Shown here: positions 8,371-16,298 of the stretch, one piece after another
How the letters are laid out: every line of letters starts with the position of its first letter
Position numbering within the stretch: the stretch's first letter is position 1
NCBI GenBank assembly: GCA_963812475.1
Contig: CAWEVI010000042.1
Coordinates: 124,001 to 188,000 of the forward strand
Direction of reading: 5' to 3'
Source: JAMXLO01 sp963812475
GTDB taxonomy: Bacteria > Pseudomonadota > Alphaproteobacteria > Acetobacterales > Acetobacteraceae
Length of the DNA: 64,000 nucleotides
Notes under the pieces: generated by a model
The model's input: the letters and a program-made list of their open reading frames with translations, nothing else
Told to the model about the DNA's origin: nothing
Databases searched by the model: none
Program-made: the position numbers and the translations under genes

Positions 8371-9978
8371 ATGCCCGACGACTCCCCTTCACCACGCCCG
8401 CAGCTGACCGCGCCGGTCGGGTGGGAGCCGGAACTCGCCGAACTCCGCGCACGTGCGGCGCTCGCCAAGGAGCTCGGCGGTGCCGAGCGCGTGGCGCGCC
8501 AGCACGCCGGTGGCCGCCTCACCGTCCGCGAACGGATCGACCGCATGCTCGATCCCGACAGCTTCCACGAGATCGGCGCAATCGCCGGCAAGGCGACATA
8601 CGACGCCGACAGCAAGGAGATCGTCGCCTTCACGCCCGCCAACTGCGTTTTCGGCCGCGGCACAGTCGATGGGCGACCCGTGGTGATTGCCGGCGATGAC
8701 TTCACGCTGCGCGGCGGGTCGGCGGATGCTTCGATCAAGGGCAAGCCTAAGATGTCGGAGCAGATCGCGGCGGAGTTCCGCATGCCGATCATCCGGCTGA
8801 TCGAGGGCTCCGGCGGCGGCGGCTCGGTGAAGACCATCGAGACCACCGGCCGCGCCAACCTCCCCGGCGGGCTGTCGGAGACCACCTCCTTCGACCTGGT
8901 GGCAAACAACATGGGGACGGTTCCGGTCGTGGCCCTGGGGTTGGGTTCGGTCGCCGGGCTGGGTGCGGCGCGGCTGGCCGCGAGCCACTATTCGGTGATG
9001 GTGAAGGAGATGTCGGCGGTCTTCGTCGCCGGTCCGCCGGTGGTGGAGCGGCTGGGTGAGCCCCGTACCAAGCAAGAGCTCGGCGGCTGGGACGTGCAAC
9101 TGTCCTGCGGCGCGGTCGATCACGCGGTGGATACCGAGGACGAGGCGTTCGAGGCGGCGCGACGGTTTCTGTCGTATCTGCCCGGCTCGATCTGGGACCT
9201 GCCGCCGCGGCTACGCAACTGGGACCATCCGGAACGAGGTGAGGACTTTCTGATCGCGGCGATCCCCCGCGAGAAGAAACAGGCCTACCACATGCGCCGG
9301 ATCATCGAGGCGCTGGTGGACAAGGGCAGCTTCTTCGAGATGGCGCGCCTGTTCGGCCGGCCGATCATCACCGGGTTCTGCCGCCTGGATGGCTGGCCGG
9401 TGGCTCTGATGGCAGGCGACCCGCTGTTCCACGGTGGTGCTTGGACGGCGGACGCATGCAACAAGATCATACGCTTCGTGGATCTTGCTCAGACTTTCCA
9501 TCTGCCGATTGTTCATTTGGTGGACTGCCCCGGCTTCCAGGTCGGGCTTGCCGCCGAGAGCAGCGCGGTGATCCGCTGGGGTGTCCGCGCCCTGTCGGCG
9601 ATCAACCAGACCACCGTGCCGTGGTGCAGCATCGTCGTACGCAACTGCTACGGCGTGGGCGGACTTGGCCACCAACCGGTGAGCCACCTGTGCCAGCGCT
9701 ACGCCTGGCCCTCGGCAAGCTGGGGATCGCTGCCGCTGGAGGGCGGCATCGAGGCGGCATACCGCGCCGAGATCGACGCCTCGCCTGACCCCGCCGCCAA
9801 GATGGAGGAGATCGAGGCGCGGCTGAACCGGCTTCGCTCGCCCTACCGTACTGCTGAGACCTTCTGGGTGGAGGAGGTGATCGATCCACGCGACACCCGC
9901 CGCCTGCTATGCGAGTTCGCCAACCTCGCCGCGCCGCTGCGGACGCCAGGGCCGTCTGCCTTTACCATGAGGCCATAG
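8371..9978 (+). CDS. Acyl-CoA carboxylase carboxyltransferase subunit
   Basis: The 535-residue protein belongs to the biotin-dependent carboxyltransferase family (propionyl-, methylcrotonyl- or geranyl-CoA carboxylase beta chain). Family features in order are GGRLTVRERIDRMLDPDSF (about 49-67), the first oxyanion region IRLIEGSGGGG, the CoA-side GLGSVAGLGAA, and the C-terminal crotonase-like half with VHLVDCPGFQVG and RNCYGVGG. The start ATG is preceded by GGACAGGACGACG. No biotin-carboxylase or biotin-carrier gene is near, so its partner must be elsewhere or it works as a decarboxylase-type subunit. The kor genes begin 270 bp downstream on the same strand. I see nothing recognisable in that gap. 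Confidence 0.88.
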   Translation: MPDDSPSPRPQLTAPVGWEPELAELRARAALAKELGGAERVARQHAGGRLTVRERIDRMLDPDSFHEIGAIAGKATYDADSKEIVAFTPANCVFGRGTVDGRPVVIAGDDFTLRGGSADASIKGKPKMSEQIAAEFRMPIIRLIEGSGGGGSVKTIETTGRANLPGGLSETTSFDLVANNMGTVPVVALGLGSVAGLGAARLAASHYSVMVKEMSAVFVAGPPVVERLGEPRTKQELGGWDVQLSCGAVDHAVDTEDEAFEAARRFLSYLPGSIWDLPPRLRNWDHPERGEDFLIAAIPREKKQAYHMRRIIEALVDKGSFFEMARLFGRPIITGFCRLDGWPVALMAGDPLFHGGAWTADACNKIIRFVDLAQTFHLPIVHLVDCPGFQVGLAAESSAVIRWGVRALSAINQTTVPWCSIVVRNCYGVGGLGHQPVSHLCQRYAWPSASWGSLPLEGGIEAAYRAEIDASPDPAAKMEEIEARLNRLRSPYRTAETFWVEEVIDPRDTRRLLCEFANLAAPLRTPGPSAFTMRP

Positions 9979-10251
9979 CGAGCCCCATTGGCACGCAGCA
10001 GGCGGGCTTGCGCTTCGTCAACCCATTTGCCAGCGCGGCGCTGGCCGCGGCAGCCGAGGCAAGTTGACCCCGGAATGACGAAGCCTCTGGGAGCGCTGGG
10101 CAGGGGGCCAGCCATGCGCCCACTTCGGTTGAAGACTTGGTGTGTTTCGCCTAGGCTCATTGACGGGAGAGGGCCTGAGACGCACAAGAGAACAGCTGGC
10201 GAAAAAGGCCACACGTCGGCGTGCTCGCGCGTCGAGGGATAGGAGTCCGAG

Positions 10252-12048
10252 TTGAAGCCTACCAACATCGGTAACCCCGACTACTTCCACAAAGTGGTCG
10301 ACTGCCAATGGGCGTGTCCCGCCCATACCCCCGTGCCCGAATACATCAGGCTGATAGCCGCCGGCCGCTATGCCGACGCGTTCATGATCAATTGGGAATC
10401 CAATGTGTTCCCGGGCATTCTCGGCCGGACCTGCGACCGTCCATGCGAGCCGGCCTGTCGCCGCGGTCGCGTGGAAGAGGAACCGGTGGCGATCTGCCGG
10501 CTCAAGCGCGTTGCCGCGGATTACAAAGGCGACATCCGCCATCGTCTGCCCAAACCGGCCGAGCGCAGCAACGGCAAACGAATCGCCCTGATCGGCGCGG
10601 GCCCCGCGTCACTGACGGTTGCCCGCGACCTCGCACCGATCGGGTACGAACTGGTCGTGTTCGATTCGGACCCGCGGGCCGGGGGCATGATCCGCAGCCA
10701 GATCCCAAAATTCCGTCTCCCCGAGGAGATCATCGACGAGGAGGTGGCCTACATCACCGGCCTCGGCATGGAGATGCGGCTGGGCCAGCGCATCGACAGC
10801 CTGAAGGCGCTGCTGGCCGATGACTATGACGCAATCTTCGTCGGTTGCGGCGCCCCGCGCGGGCGCGACCTGCCGATCCCCGGCCGCCACGAGGCCGCGG
10901 CGAACATCCATATCGGTATCGACTGGCTGTCCTCGGTGTCGTTCGGCCACATCAGCAAGATCGGCAAGCGCGTGATCGTGCTTGGCGGCGGCAATACCGC
11001 GATGGACTGCTGCCGCTCCTCACGGCGCCTGGGCGGCGAGGACGTGAAGGTGATCGTGCGTTCCGGGTTCGAGGAAATGAAGGCGTCGCCCTGGGAAAAG
11101 GATGATGCCATGCACGAGGACATCCCGATCCTCAACATGCTGGTGCCCAAGGAGTTCACCCACGCGGGTGGAAAACTGACCGGCGTCTTGTTCGAGAAAG
11201 TGAAGGCCGAGCGCGACGCCAAGGGCCGACGCAGGCTCGTGCCGACCGGCGAGCCCGATCAACATTTCGAATGCGACGACGTGCTGGTGGCGGTGGGCCA
11301 GGAGAATGCGTTCCCGTGGATCGAGCGCGATATCGGCATCGAGTTCGACCAGTGGGACATGCCGGTCGTCGATGAAGTGACGATGGGATCGACCAATCCA
11401 AAGGTGTTCTTCGGCGGCAACTCGGCGTTCGGGCCGAAGAACATCATCTGGGCCGTTGCGCACGGGCACCAGGCGGCGATCTCCATCCACAAGCTCTGCC
11501 AGAACGAGGATGTGCGCGACCGGCCGCCGCCGATGGTGACGCTCGCCTCGCAGAAGATGGGCATTCACGAGTGGAGCTACGACAACGACATTTCACTGGA
11601 CCTTCGCTTCAAGGTTCCGCACCGCGACAAATTGATGGCGCTGAAGGATATCAAGGCCGAGGTCGAGCTTGGGTTCGATGACAAGCTGGCCTTCGCCGAG
11701 GCGCAGCGCTGTTTGAATTGCGACGTGCAGACGGTGTTCACCGATGCGCTCTGCATCGAGTGCGATGCGTGCGTGGATATCTGTCCGGTTGATTGCATCA
11801 GTTTCACCGAGAATGGCGAGGAGCCGGAGTTGCGGCTGCGGCTGAGCGCGCCCGCCATGAACGAAACGCAGGACCTTTACGTTTCTGGCGCATTGAAGAC
11901 CGGCAGGGTGATGGTAAAGGATGAGGACGTCTGCCTGCACTGCGGTCTTTGCGCCGAGCGGTGCCCCACTGGCGCGTGGGATATGCAGCGCTTCCTACTC
12001 GATGTGGCACAGGCGGAGCACGCATGTTGCAGTTTGCAGAACGCGTAA
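10252..12048 (+). CDS. GltD-like FAD/NAD(P) oxidoreductase with ferredoxin domain (KorC-like)
   Basis: The 598-residue protein probably passes electrons between NAD(P)H and the 2-oxoacid oxidoreductase encoded next. The N-terminus has the Fe-S cysteine pattern of the glutamate synthase small subunit (Cys18, 22, 61, 65, 69). It is followed by an FAD Rossmann motif GAGPAS (115-120) and an NAD(P) motif GGGNTAMD (245-252). The C-terminus carries two 4Fe-4S motifs of ferredoxin type, around residues 487-515 (CIECDACVDICP) and 562-573 (CLHCGLCAERCP). The start is TTG, chosen because AGGAG lies seven bases upstream and homology starts at once. The gene end overlaps korA by 25 bp. The same three-part layout is known for the NADP-dependent 2-oxoglutarate oxidoreductase of Thauera and Azoarcus. 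Confidence 0.88.
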   Translation: MKPTNIGNPDYFHKVVDCQWACPAHTPVPEYIRLIAAGRYADAFMINWESNVFPGILGRTCDRPCEPACRRGRVEEEPVAICRLKRVAADYKGDIRHRLPKPAERSNGKRIALIGAGPASLTVARDLAPIGYELVVFDSDPRAGGMIRSQIPKFRLPEEIIDEEVAYITGLGMEMRLGQRIDSLKALLADDYDAIFVGCGAPRGRDLPIPGRHEAAANIHIGIDWLSSVSFGHISKIGKRVIVLGGGNTAMDCCRSSRRLGGEDVKVIVRSGFEEMKASPWEKDDAMHEDIPILNMLVPKEFTHAGGKLTGVLFEKVKAERDAKGRRRLVPTGEPDQHFECDDVLVAVGQENAFPWIERDIGIEFDQWDMPVVDEVTMGSTNPKVFFGGNSAFGPKNIIWAVAHGHQAAISIHKLCQNEDVRDRPPPMVTLASQKMGIHEWSYDNDISLDLRFKVPHRDKLMALKDIKAEVELGFDDKLAFAEAQRCLNCDVQTVFTDALCIECDACVDICPVDCISFTENGEEPELRLRLSAPAMNETQDLYVSGALKTGRVMVKDEDVCLHCGLCAERCPTGAWDMQRFLLDVAQAEHACCSLQNA

Positions 12049-13886
12049 CCGGTCTCCAGCGCGTCAACGACTTCGTCGTCAAGTTCGCCAACGTCAACGG
12101 GTCGGGCTCGGCCAGCGCCAACACGCTGTTCGCCAAGTCGATCCTGCGGATGGGCGTGCCGATCACGCCGCGCAACATCTTTCCCTCGAACATCCAGGGC
12201 CTGCCGACCTGGTATGAGGTGCGGGTGTCGGAGGCGGGACATCTGGGTGCGCGCGGCGGCGGCGTCGATCTGATGGTGGCGATGAATCCGCAGACCTGGA
12301 CACAGGACGTTGCATCCATCGTGCCGGGCGGCTACCTGTTCTATGACTCGACGAAGCCGATGCCGCCGTCCAAGTTCCGCGACGACGTTGTGGTGATCGG
12401 TGTGCCGCTGACCGAGATCACCAACAAGGCCTATACCGATTCGCGTCAGCGGCAACTGTTCAAGAATATCGTGTATCTCGGCGTGCTGTCGGCGTTGCTG
12501 CAGATGGATGCGGCCGAGATCGAGACCCTGCTTGCCGAGCAGTTCCGCGGGCGCGACAAGCTGGTGGCAGCAAATGTGCAAGCGTTGCATATGGGCCGCG
12601 ATTATGCGCTGAAGAATCTCGATTGTCCGATCGGCCTGACCTTGCGCCGCGCCGATGCGGTGGGCGATCGGATCTTCATCGAGGGCAATGCCGCGGCCGC
12701 GTTGGGCGCCGTTTATGGCGGGGCGACCGTGTGCGCGTGGTATCCGATCACACCCTCGTCGTCACTGGCCGAGGCGTTCACCCGTTACTGCAATCGCTAC
12801 CGGGTCGATCCGCAGACCAAGCAGGCCAAATTCGCGATCGTGCAGGCGGAGGACGAACTGGCCTCGATCGGCATGGTGATCGGTGCTGCGTGGAACGGTG
12901 CTCGCGCGTTCACCGCCACGTCGGGGCCTGGCATCTCGCTGATGCAGGAATTTGTCGGGCTCGCGTATTTCGCGGAAATCCCCGCAGTGATATTCGACGT
13001 GCAGCGCTCGGGCCCGTCTACCGGCATGCCGACCCGCACGCAGCAGACCGACATATTGAGCTGCGCCTATGCCTCACACGGCGACACCAAGCATGTGCTG
13101 CTGTTTCCCGAAGACCCTTACGAGTGCTTCGAGTTCGGCGCGCTGTCATTTGATCTGGCGGACCGGCTGCAGACACCGATCTTCGTCATGCTCGACCTCG
13201 AGATCGGCATGAACGAGCGGCTGTCGAAACCATTCGTCTGGGACGACAGCCGCAAAATGGATCGCGGCAAGGTTATGACGGCCGAGGAGTTGGAGGCTGG
13301 CAAGGATTTTGGCCGCTACCTCGACGTTGACGGCGACGGCATCCCGTATCGCACCTATCCCGGCACCCATCCGACGCGCGGCGCATTTTTCACTCGCGGC
13401 ACTTCGAAGAACGCCCGAGCGCGCTACAGCGAGGAAGGGCCGGACTACGCCGAAAACATGCTGCGGCTACTGAAGAAGTTCGACACCGCCAAGCAGATGG
13501 TGCCCCGACCCATTGCACGTTCGGCCAAGCAACCGACACGACTGGGCGCGATCTATTTCGGATCCACCAGCCCGGCGATGAACGAGGCGGAGGAGATCCT
13601 GGCAGAGCACGGCATCGATTTGGATCTGCTGCGGGTGCGCGGCTTCCCGTTCCACAACGACGTCAAGAATTTCATCACTGAGCATGACCAAGTGTTCGTC
13701 GTGGAGCAGAATCGTGACGCGCAGTTGCGCACATTGCTGGTGAACGAGCTGGAGATTGATCCCGCGCGACTTACGCGCGTACTGCACTTCGACGGTACGC
13801 CGATTACCGCGCGGTTCATCTCTGGAGCAATCGCCGACCAGGTTGACTCGCTGAAGATCGTTCCGTTCCGCAAGGCGGTGCCATGA
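12024..13886 (+). CDS. korA: 2-oxoacid:acceptor oxidoreductase, fused gamma-alpha subunit
   Basis: The 620-residue protein joins a gamma domain (about 1-190, NGSGSASANTLFAKS and EAGHLGARGGGVDLMV) to the alpha pyrimidine-binding domain (from about 215, EGNAAAALGAVYGG and YPITPSSSLAEAF). It ends with the transketolase C-like domain, where FGSTSPAMNEA and FVVEQNRDAQLRTLL are visible. With KorB it should carry out reversible oxidative decarboxylation of a 2-oxoacid to an acyl-CoA. The ORF is open further upstream, but this ATG fits the gamma-domain homology and sits inside the end of the preceding gene. Substrate choice (2-oxoglutarate against indolepyruvate or branched-chain acids) cannot be fixed by eye. 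The KorC-like neighbour favours 2-oxoglutarate. Confidence 0.88.
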   Translation: MLQFAERVTGLQRVNDFVVKFANVNGSGSASANTLFAKSILRMGVPITPRNIFPSNIQGLPTWYEVRVSEAGHLGARGGGVDLMVAMNPQTWTQDVASIVPGGYLFYDSTKPMPPSKFRDDVVVIGVPLTEITNKAYTDSRQRQLFKNIVYLGVLSALLQMDAAEIETLLAEQFRGRDKLVAANVQALHMGRDYALKNLDCPIGLTLRRADAVGDRIFIEGNAAAALGAVYGGATVCAWYPITPSSSLAEAFTRYCNRYRVDPQTKQAKFAIVQAEDELASIGMVIGAAWNGARAFTATSGPGISLMQEFVGLAYFAEIPAVIFDVQRSGPSTGMPTRTQQTDILSCAYASHGDTKHVLLFPEDPYECFEFGALSFDLADRLQTPIFVMLDLEIGMNERLSKPFVWDDSRKMDRGKVMTAEELEAGKDFGRYLDVDGDGIPYRTYPGTHPTRGAFFTRGTSKNARARYSEEGPDYAENMLRLLKKFDTAKQMVPRPIARSAKQPTRLGAIYFGSTSPAMNEAEEILAEHGIDLDLLRVRGFPFHNDVKNFITEHDQVFVVEQNRDAQLRTLLVNELEIDPARLTRVLHFDGTPITARFISGAIADQVDSLKIVPFRKAVP

Positions 13887-13908
13887 TGGCCGGATCAAGT
13901 CCGGCCAT
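13886..13908. repeat. REP-like palindrome between korA and korB
   Basis: The arms atggccgga and tccggccat enclose five bases, and the first base of the left arm is the last base of the korA stop codon. A second short palindrome (gcccgggc) follows about 20 bp later. The motif matches a class of dispersed intergenic palindromes seen widely in alphaproteobacteria. Sitting inside the operon, it could stabilise or partly terminate the upstream mRNA. Confidence 0.7.
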
Positions 13909-13944
13909 GACTGGAGAAGGCCGGGCTGACGCCCGGGCACAAAC

Positions 13945-15000
13945 ATGACATTCATTCCCAAGCCGAAGCTGCACCATCCTGCATTGCCCGTTAATGCACT
14001 CGGTTACACGCGGCGCGATTATGAAGGTGCGGTGTCCACGCTGTGCGCCGGCTGCGGCCACGATTCGATCAGTGCAGCGATCGTGCGCGCCTGCTTCAAC
14101 CTGGAGCTGCCGCCGCACCGCATCGCCAAGCTGTCGGGCATCGGGTGCTCGTCGAAGACGCCAACGTATTTCCTGGGCGCTTCGCATGGATTCAATTCGG
14201 TGCATGGCCGCATGCCGTCGGTGCTGACCGGCGCCAACCTGGCGAACCGCGATTTGATCTATCTAGGCGTGTCCGGCGACGGCGACAGCGCGTCGATCGG
14301 GATCGGCCAGTTCGCCCACGTCATGCGGCGCGGCGTCAATATGACGTACATCGTCGAGAACAACGGCGTGTACGGTCTGACCAAGGGGCAGTTTTCCGCC
14401 ACGTCCGACAAGGGCGCCAAAAGCCGGCGCGGTGTGGTGAACAACGACGAAGCGATCGACCTGATCGCCATGGCTTTGCAGCTTGGTGCGACCTTCGTTG
14501 CGCGCAGCTTCTCCGGCGACAAGGAGCAGTTGGTGCCGCTGATTGAGGCTGCGCTGAGGCACCAAGGTGCGGCCTTCATCGATTGCATCTCGCCTTGTGT
14601 GGCGTTCAACAACCACGAAGGGTCGCATACCAGCTTCGACTACGTCCGGGAACACAACCTGGCGGTGAACTATCTCGACGTGATCCCGGGGCGTGAGGAG
14701 ATTACCGTTGAATATGCGGCCGGCACGGTTGAGATGGTAAAACAGCACGATGGGTCGGTCCTGCGTCTGCGCAAGCTTGCCAACGACTACGACGTGCATG
14801 ATCGGATCGCAGCGATGACCTATCTCCAGGAGCGTCAGGCCGTTGGTGAAATCGTGACCGGGCTGCTGTTTGTCGATCCGGAGCCGGAAGACCTGCACCA
14901 TCACATGAACACGGTCATCACGCCGTTCAACGAATTGGACGAGGCGGCGCTGTGTCCTGGTTCGGCTGCATTGGCGAAGCTCAACGCCTCGCTTCGCTAG
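13945..15000 (+). CDS. korB: 2-oxoacid:acceptor oxidoreductase, TPP-binding beta subunit
   Basis: The 351-residue beta subunit binds thiamine diphosphate and, with KorA, makes the catalytic core. The N-terminal CAGCGHDS (Cys34, Cys37) and a later GIGCSS supply Fe-S cysteines. The TPP motif begins at GDGDSAS near residue 112 and ends at YIVENNGVYGLT. The length is typical for the KorB/PorB group. It is separated from korA by 58 bp containing palindromes, and no good ribosome site is close to its ATG, so translation may depend on mRNA folding or coupling. The orphan branched-chain-type binding protein starts 23 bp after its stop. Confidence 0.9.
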   Translation: MTFIPKPKLHHPALPVNALGYTRRDYEGAVSTLCAGCGHDSISAAIVRACFNLELPPHRIAKLSGIGCSSKTPTYFLGASHGFNSVHGRMPSVLTGANLANRDLIYLGVSGDGDSASIGIGQFAHVMRRGVNMTYIVENNGVYGLTKGQFSATSDKGAKSRRGVVNNDEAIDLIAMALQLGATFVARSFSGDKEQLVPLIEAALRHQGAAFIDCISPCVAFNNHEGSHTSFDYVREHNLAVNYLDVIPGREEITVEYAAGTVEMVKQHDGSVLRLRKLANDYDVHDRIAAMTYLQERQAVGEIVTGLLFVDPEPEDLHHHMNTVITPFNELDEAALCPGSAALAKLNASLR

Positions 15001-15023
15001 GCTCTTCGCGCTAGGGACACGCA

Positions 15024-16247
15024 ATGACAAACATATCGCGTCGCGCCGCGGTTGGCGCCTTGGTGACCGCACCAATTGCCATGCCCGCGATTCTGCGTGC
15101 GCAGGGCCTATCAAAACCCGTACGGATCGGTCTGCTCAGCGACATGGGCGGTCCATATCGAGACGTCGGCGGTCCGGGCAATCGCGTCGCGGTCGAGATG
15201 GCCGTGGCGGATTTCGGTGGCTCCGTGCTCGACCGGCCAATCGAAGTCATGCAGGGCGACGACCAGAACAAGCCCGACGTTGCCGCGTCGCTGGCTCGCG
15301 AATGGGTCGATAACCAGGGCGTCAATGTGCTGGCCGACGGCGCCGCGTCGTCGTCCGGCCTCGCGATCCAGCAGATCGCGCGCGAGAAGAAGCGCATCTA
15401 TCTGATCACCGGCCCCGCCTCGTCGGACATGACGGGCAAGCAGTGCTCGCCGTACGGCGTCCATTTCTGTTACGACACCTACGCATTGGCGCACGGCACC
15501 GGCGCTTCGCTTACCAAGGCCGGCGGCGATACGTGGTTCTTCATTACCGCGGACTACGCCTTCGGCTACGCGCTGGAACGCGACACCATAGCGGCGGTCA
15601 CGGCAGCCGGCGGGAAGGTTATGGGGAGCGTCAAAGCACCGCTGGGGACTGCGGATTTCTCGAGCTACCTGGTGCAGGCGAAGGCATCCGGCGCGAAGGT
15701 CATCGGCTTCGCCAATGCCGGGACAGATCTGCAGAACTGCATCAAACAGGCTGCCGAATTCGGCATGTCGCAAAGTGGTCTGCGCATGGCGACGTTGCTG
15801 ATGGCGATCAACGACGTGCACTCGCTTGGTCAGAAGACGTGCGAGGGACTGGTCTATACCGACTCGTTCTACTGGGACATGACCGACAAGACGCGCGCTT
15901 GGTCGAAGCGGTGGAGCGCGCAGATGAACGGAATGGTTCCGGGGGTGCTGCACGCCGGGAATTACAGCGCCGTGACACACTGGCTAAAATGTGTGCAGGC
16001 GGCGGGCACGACCGACGCCGATGCAGTAGTGACGAAGATGAAGGCGACGCCGGTCAACGACATGTACAACACCAACGTGAAAATCCGTGAGGATGGACGT
16101 GTGATGCACGTGATGCATCTCTGGCAGGTGAAGTCGCCGTCCGAAGCGAAATACCCCTACGACTACTGTAAGGAATTGGTTACCATTCCGCCCGACGAAG
16201 CGTGGCGACCGCTGTCCGACGGCGGCTGCTCGTTGGTGAAGGCGTAG
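15024..16247 (+). CDS. ABC-type branched-chain-like solute-binding protein
   Basis: The 407-residue periplasmic protein belongs to the Peripla_BP_6 (LivJ-like) family. The N-terminus MTNISRRAAVGALVTAPIA carries a twin-arginine-like export signal, cleaved near LRAQG. The mature part shows the lobe motifs VRIGLLSDMGGPYRDVGGPG, DDQNKPDVAASLAREWVD and FFITADYAFGYALE. It follows korB by 23 bp and may be cotranscribed with it. No transporter permease or ATPase is in the window. The ligand is unknown. Proteins of this subgroup often bind aromatic or short carboxylic acids, so a substrate linked to the neighbouring CoA metabolism is possible but unproven. Confidence 0.88.
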   Translation: MTNISRRAAVGALVTAPIAMPAILRAQGLSKPVRIGLLSDMGGPYRDVGGPGNRVAVEMAVADFGGSVLDRPIEVMQGDDQNKPDVAASLAREWVDNQGVNVLADGAASSSGLAIQQIAREKKRIYLITGPASSDMTGKQCSPYGVHFCYDTYALAHGTGASLTKAGGDTWFFITADYAFGYALERDTIAAVTAAGGKVMGSVKAPLGTADFSSYLVQAKASGAKVIGFANAGTDLQNCIKQAAEFGMSQSGLRMATLLMAINDVHSLGQKTCEGLVYTDSFYWDMTDKTRAWSKRWSAQMNGMVPGVLHAGNYSAVTHWLKCVQAAGTTDADAVVTKMKATPVNDMYNTNVKIREDGRVMHVMHLWQVKSPSEAKYPYDYCKELVTIPPDEAWRPLSDGGCSLVKA

Positions 16248-16298
16248 GAGAAGGGAAGAGCACGAACCTTCCAACTTTTTGCTGCTTTCTGATTGCCG

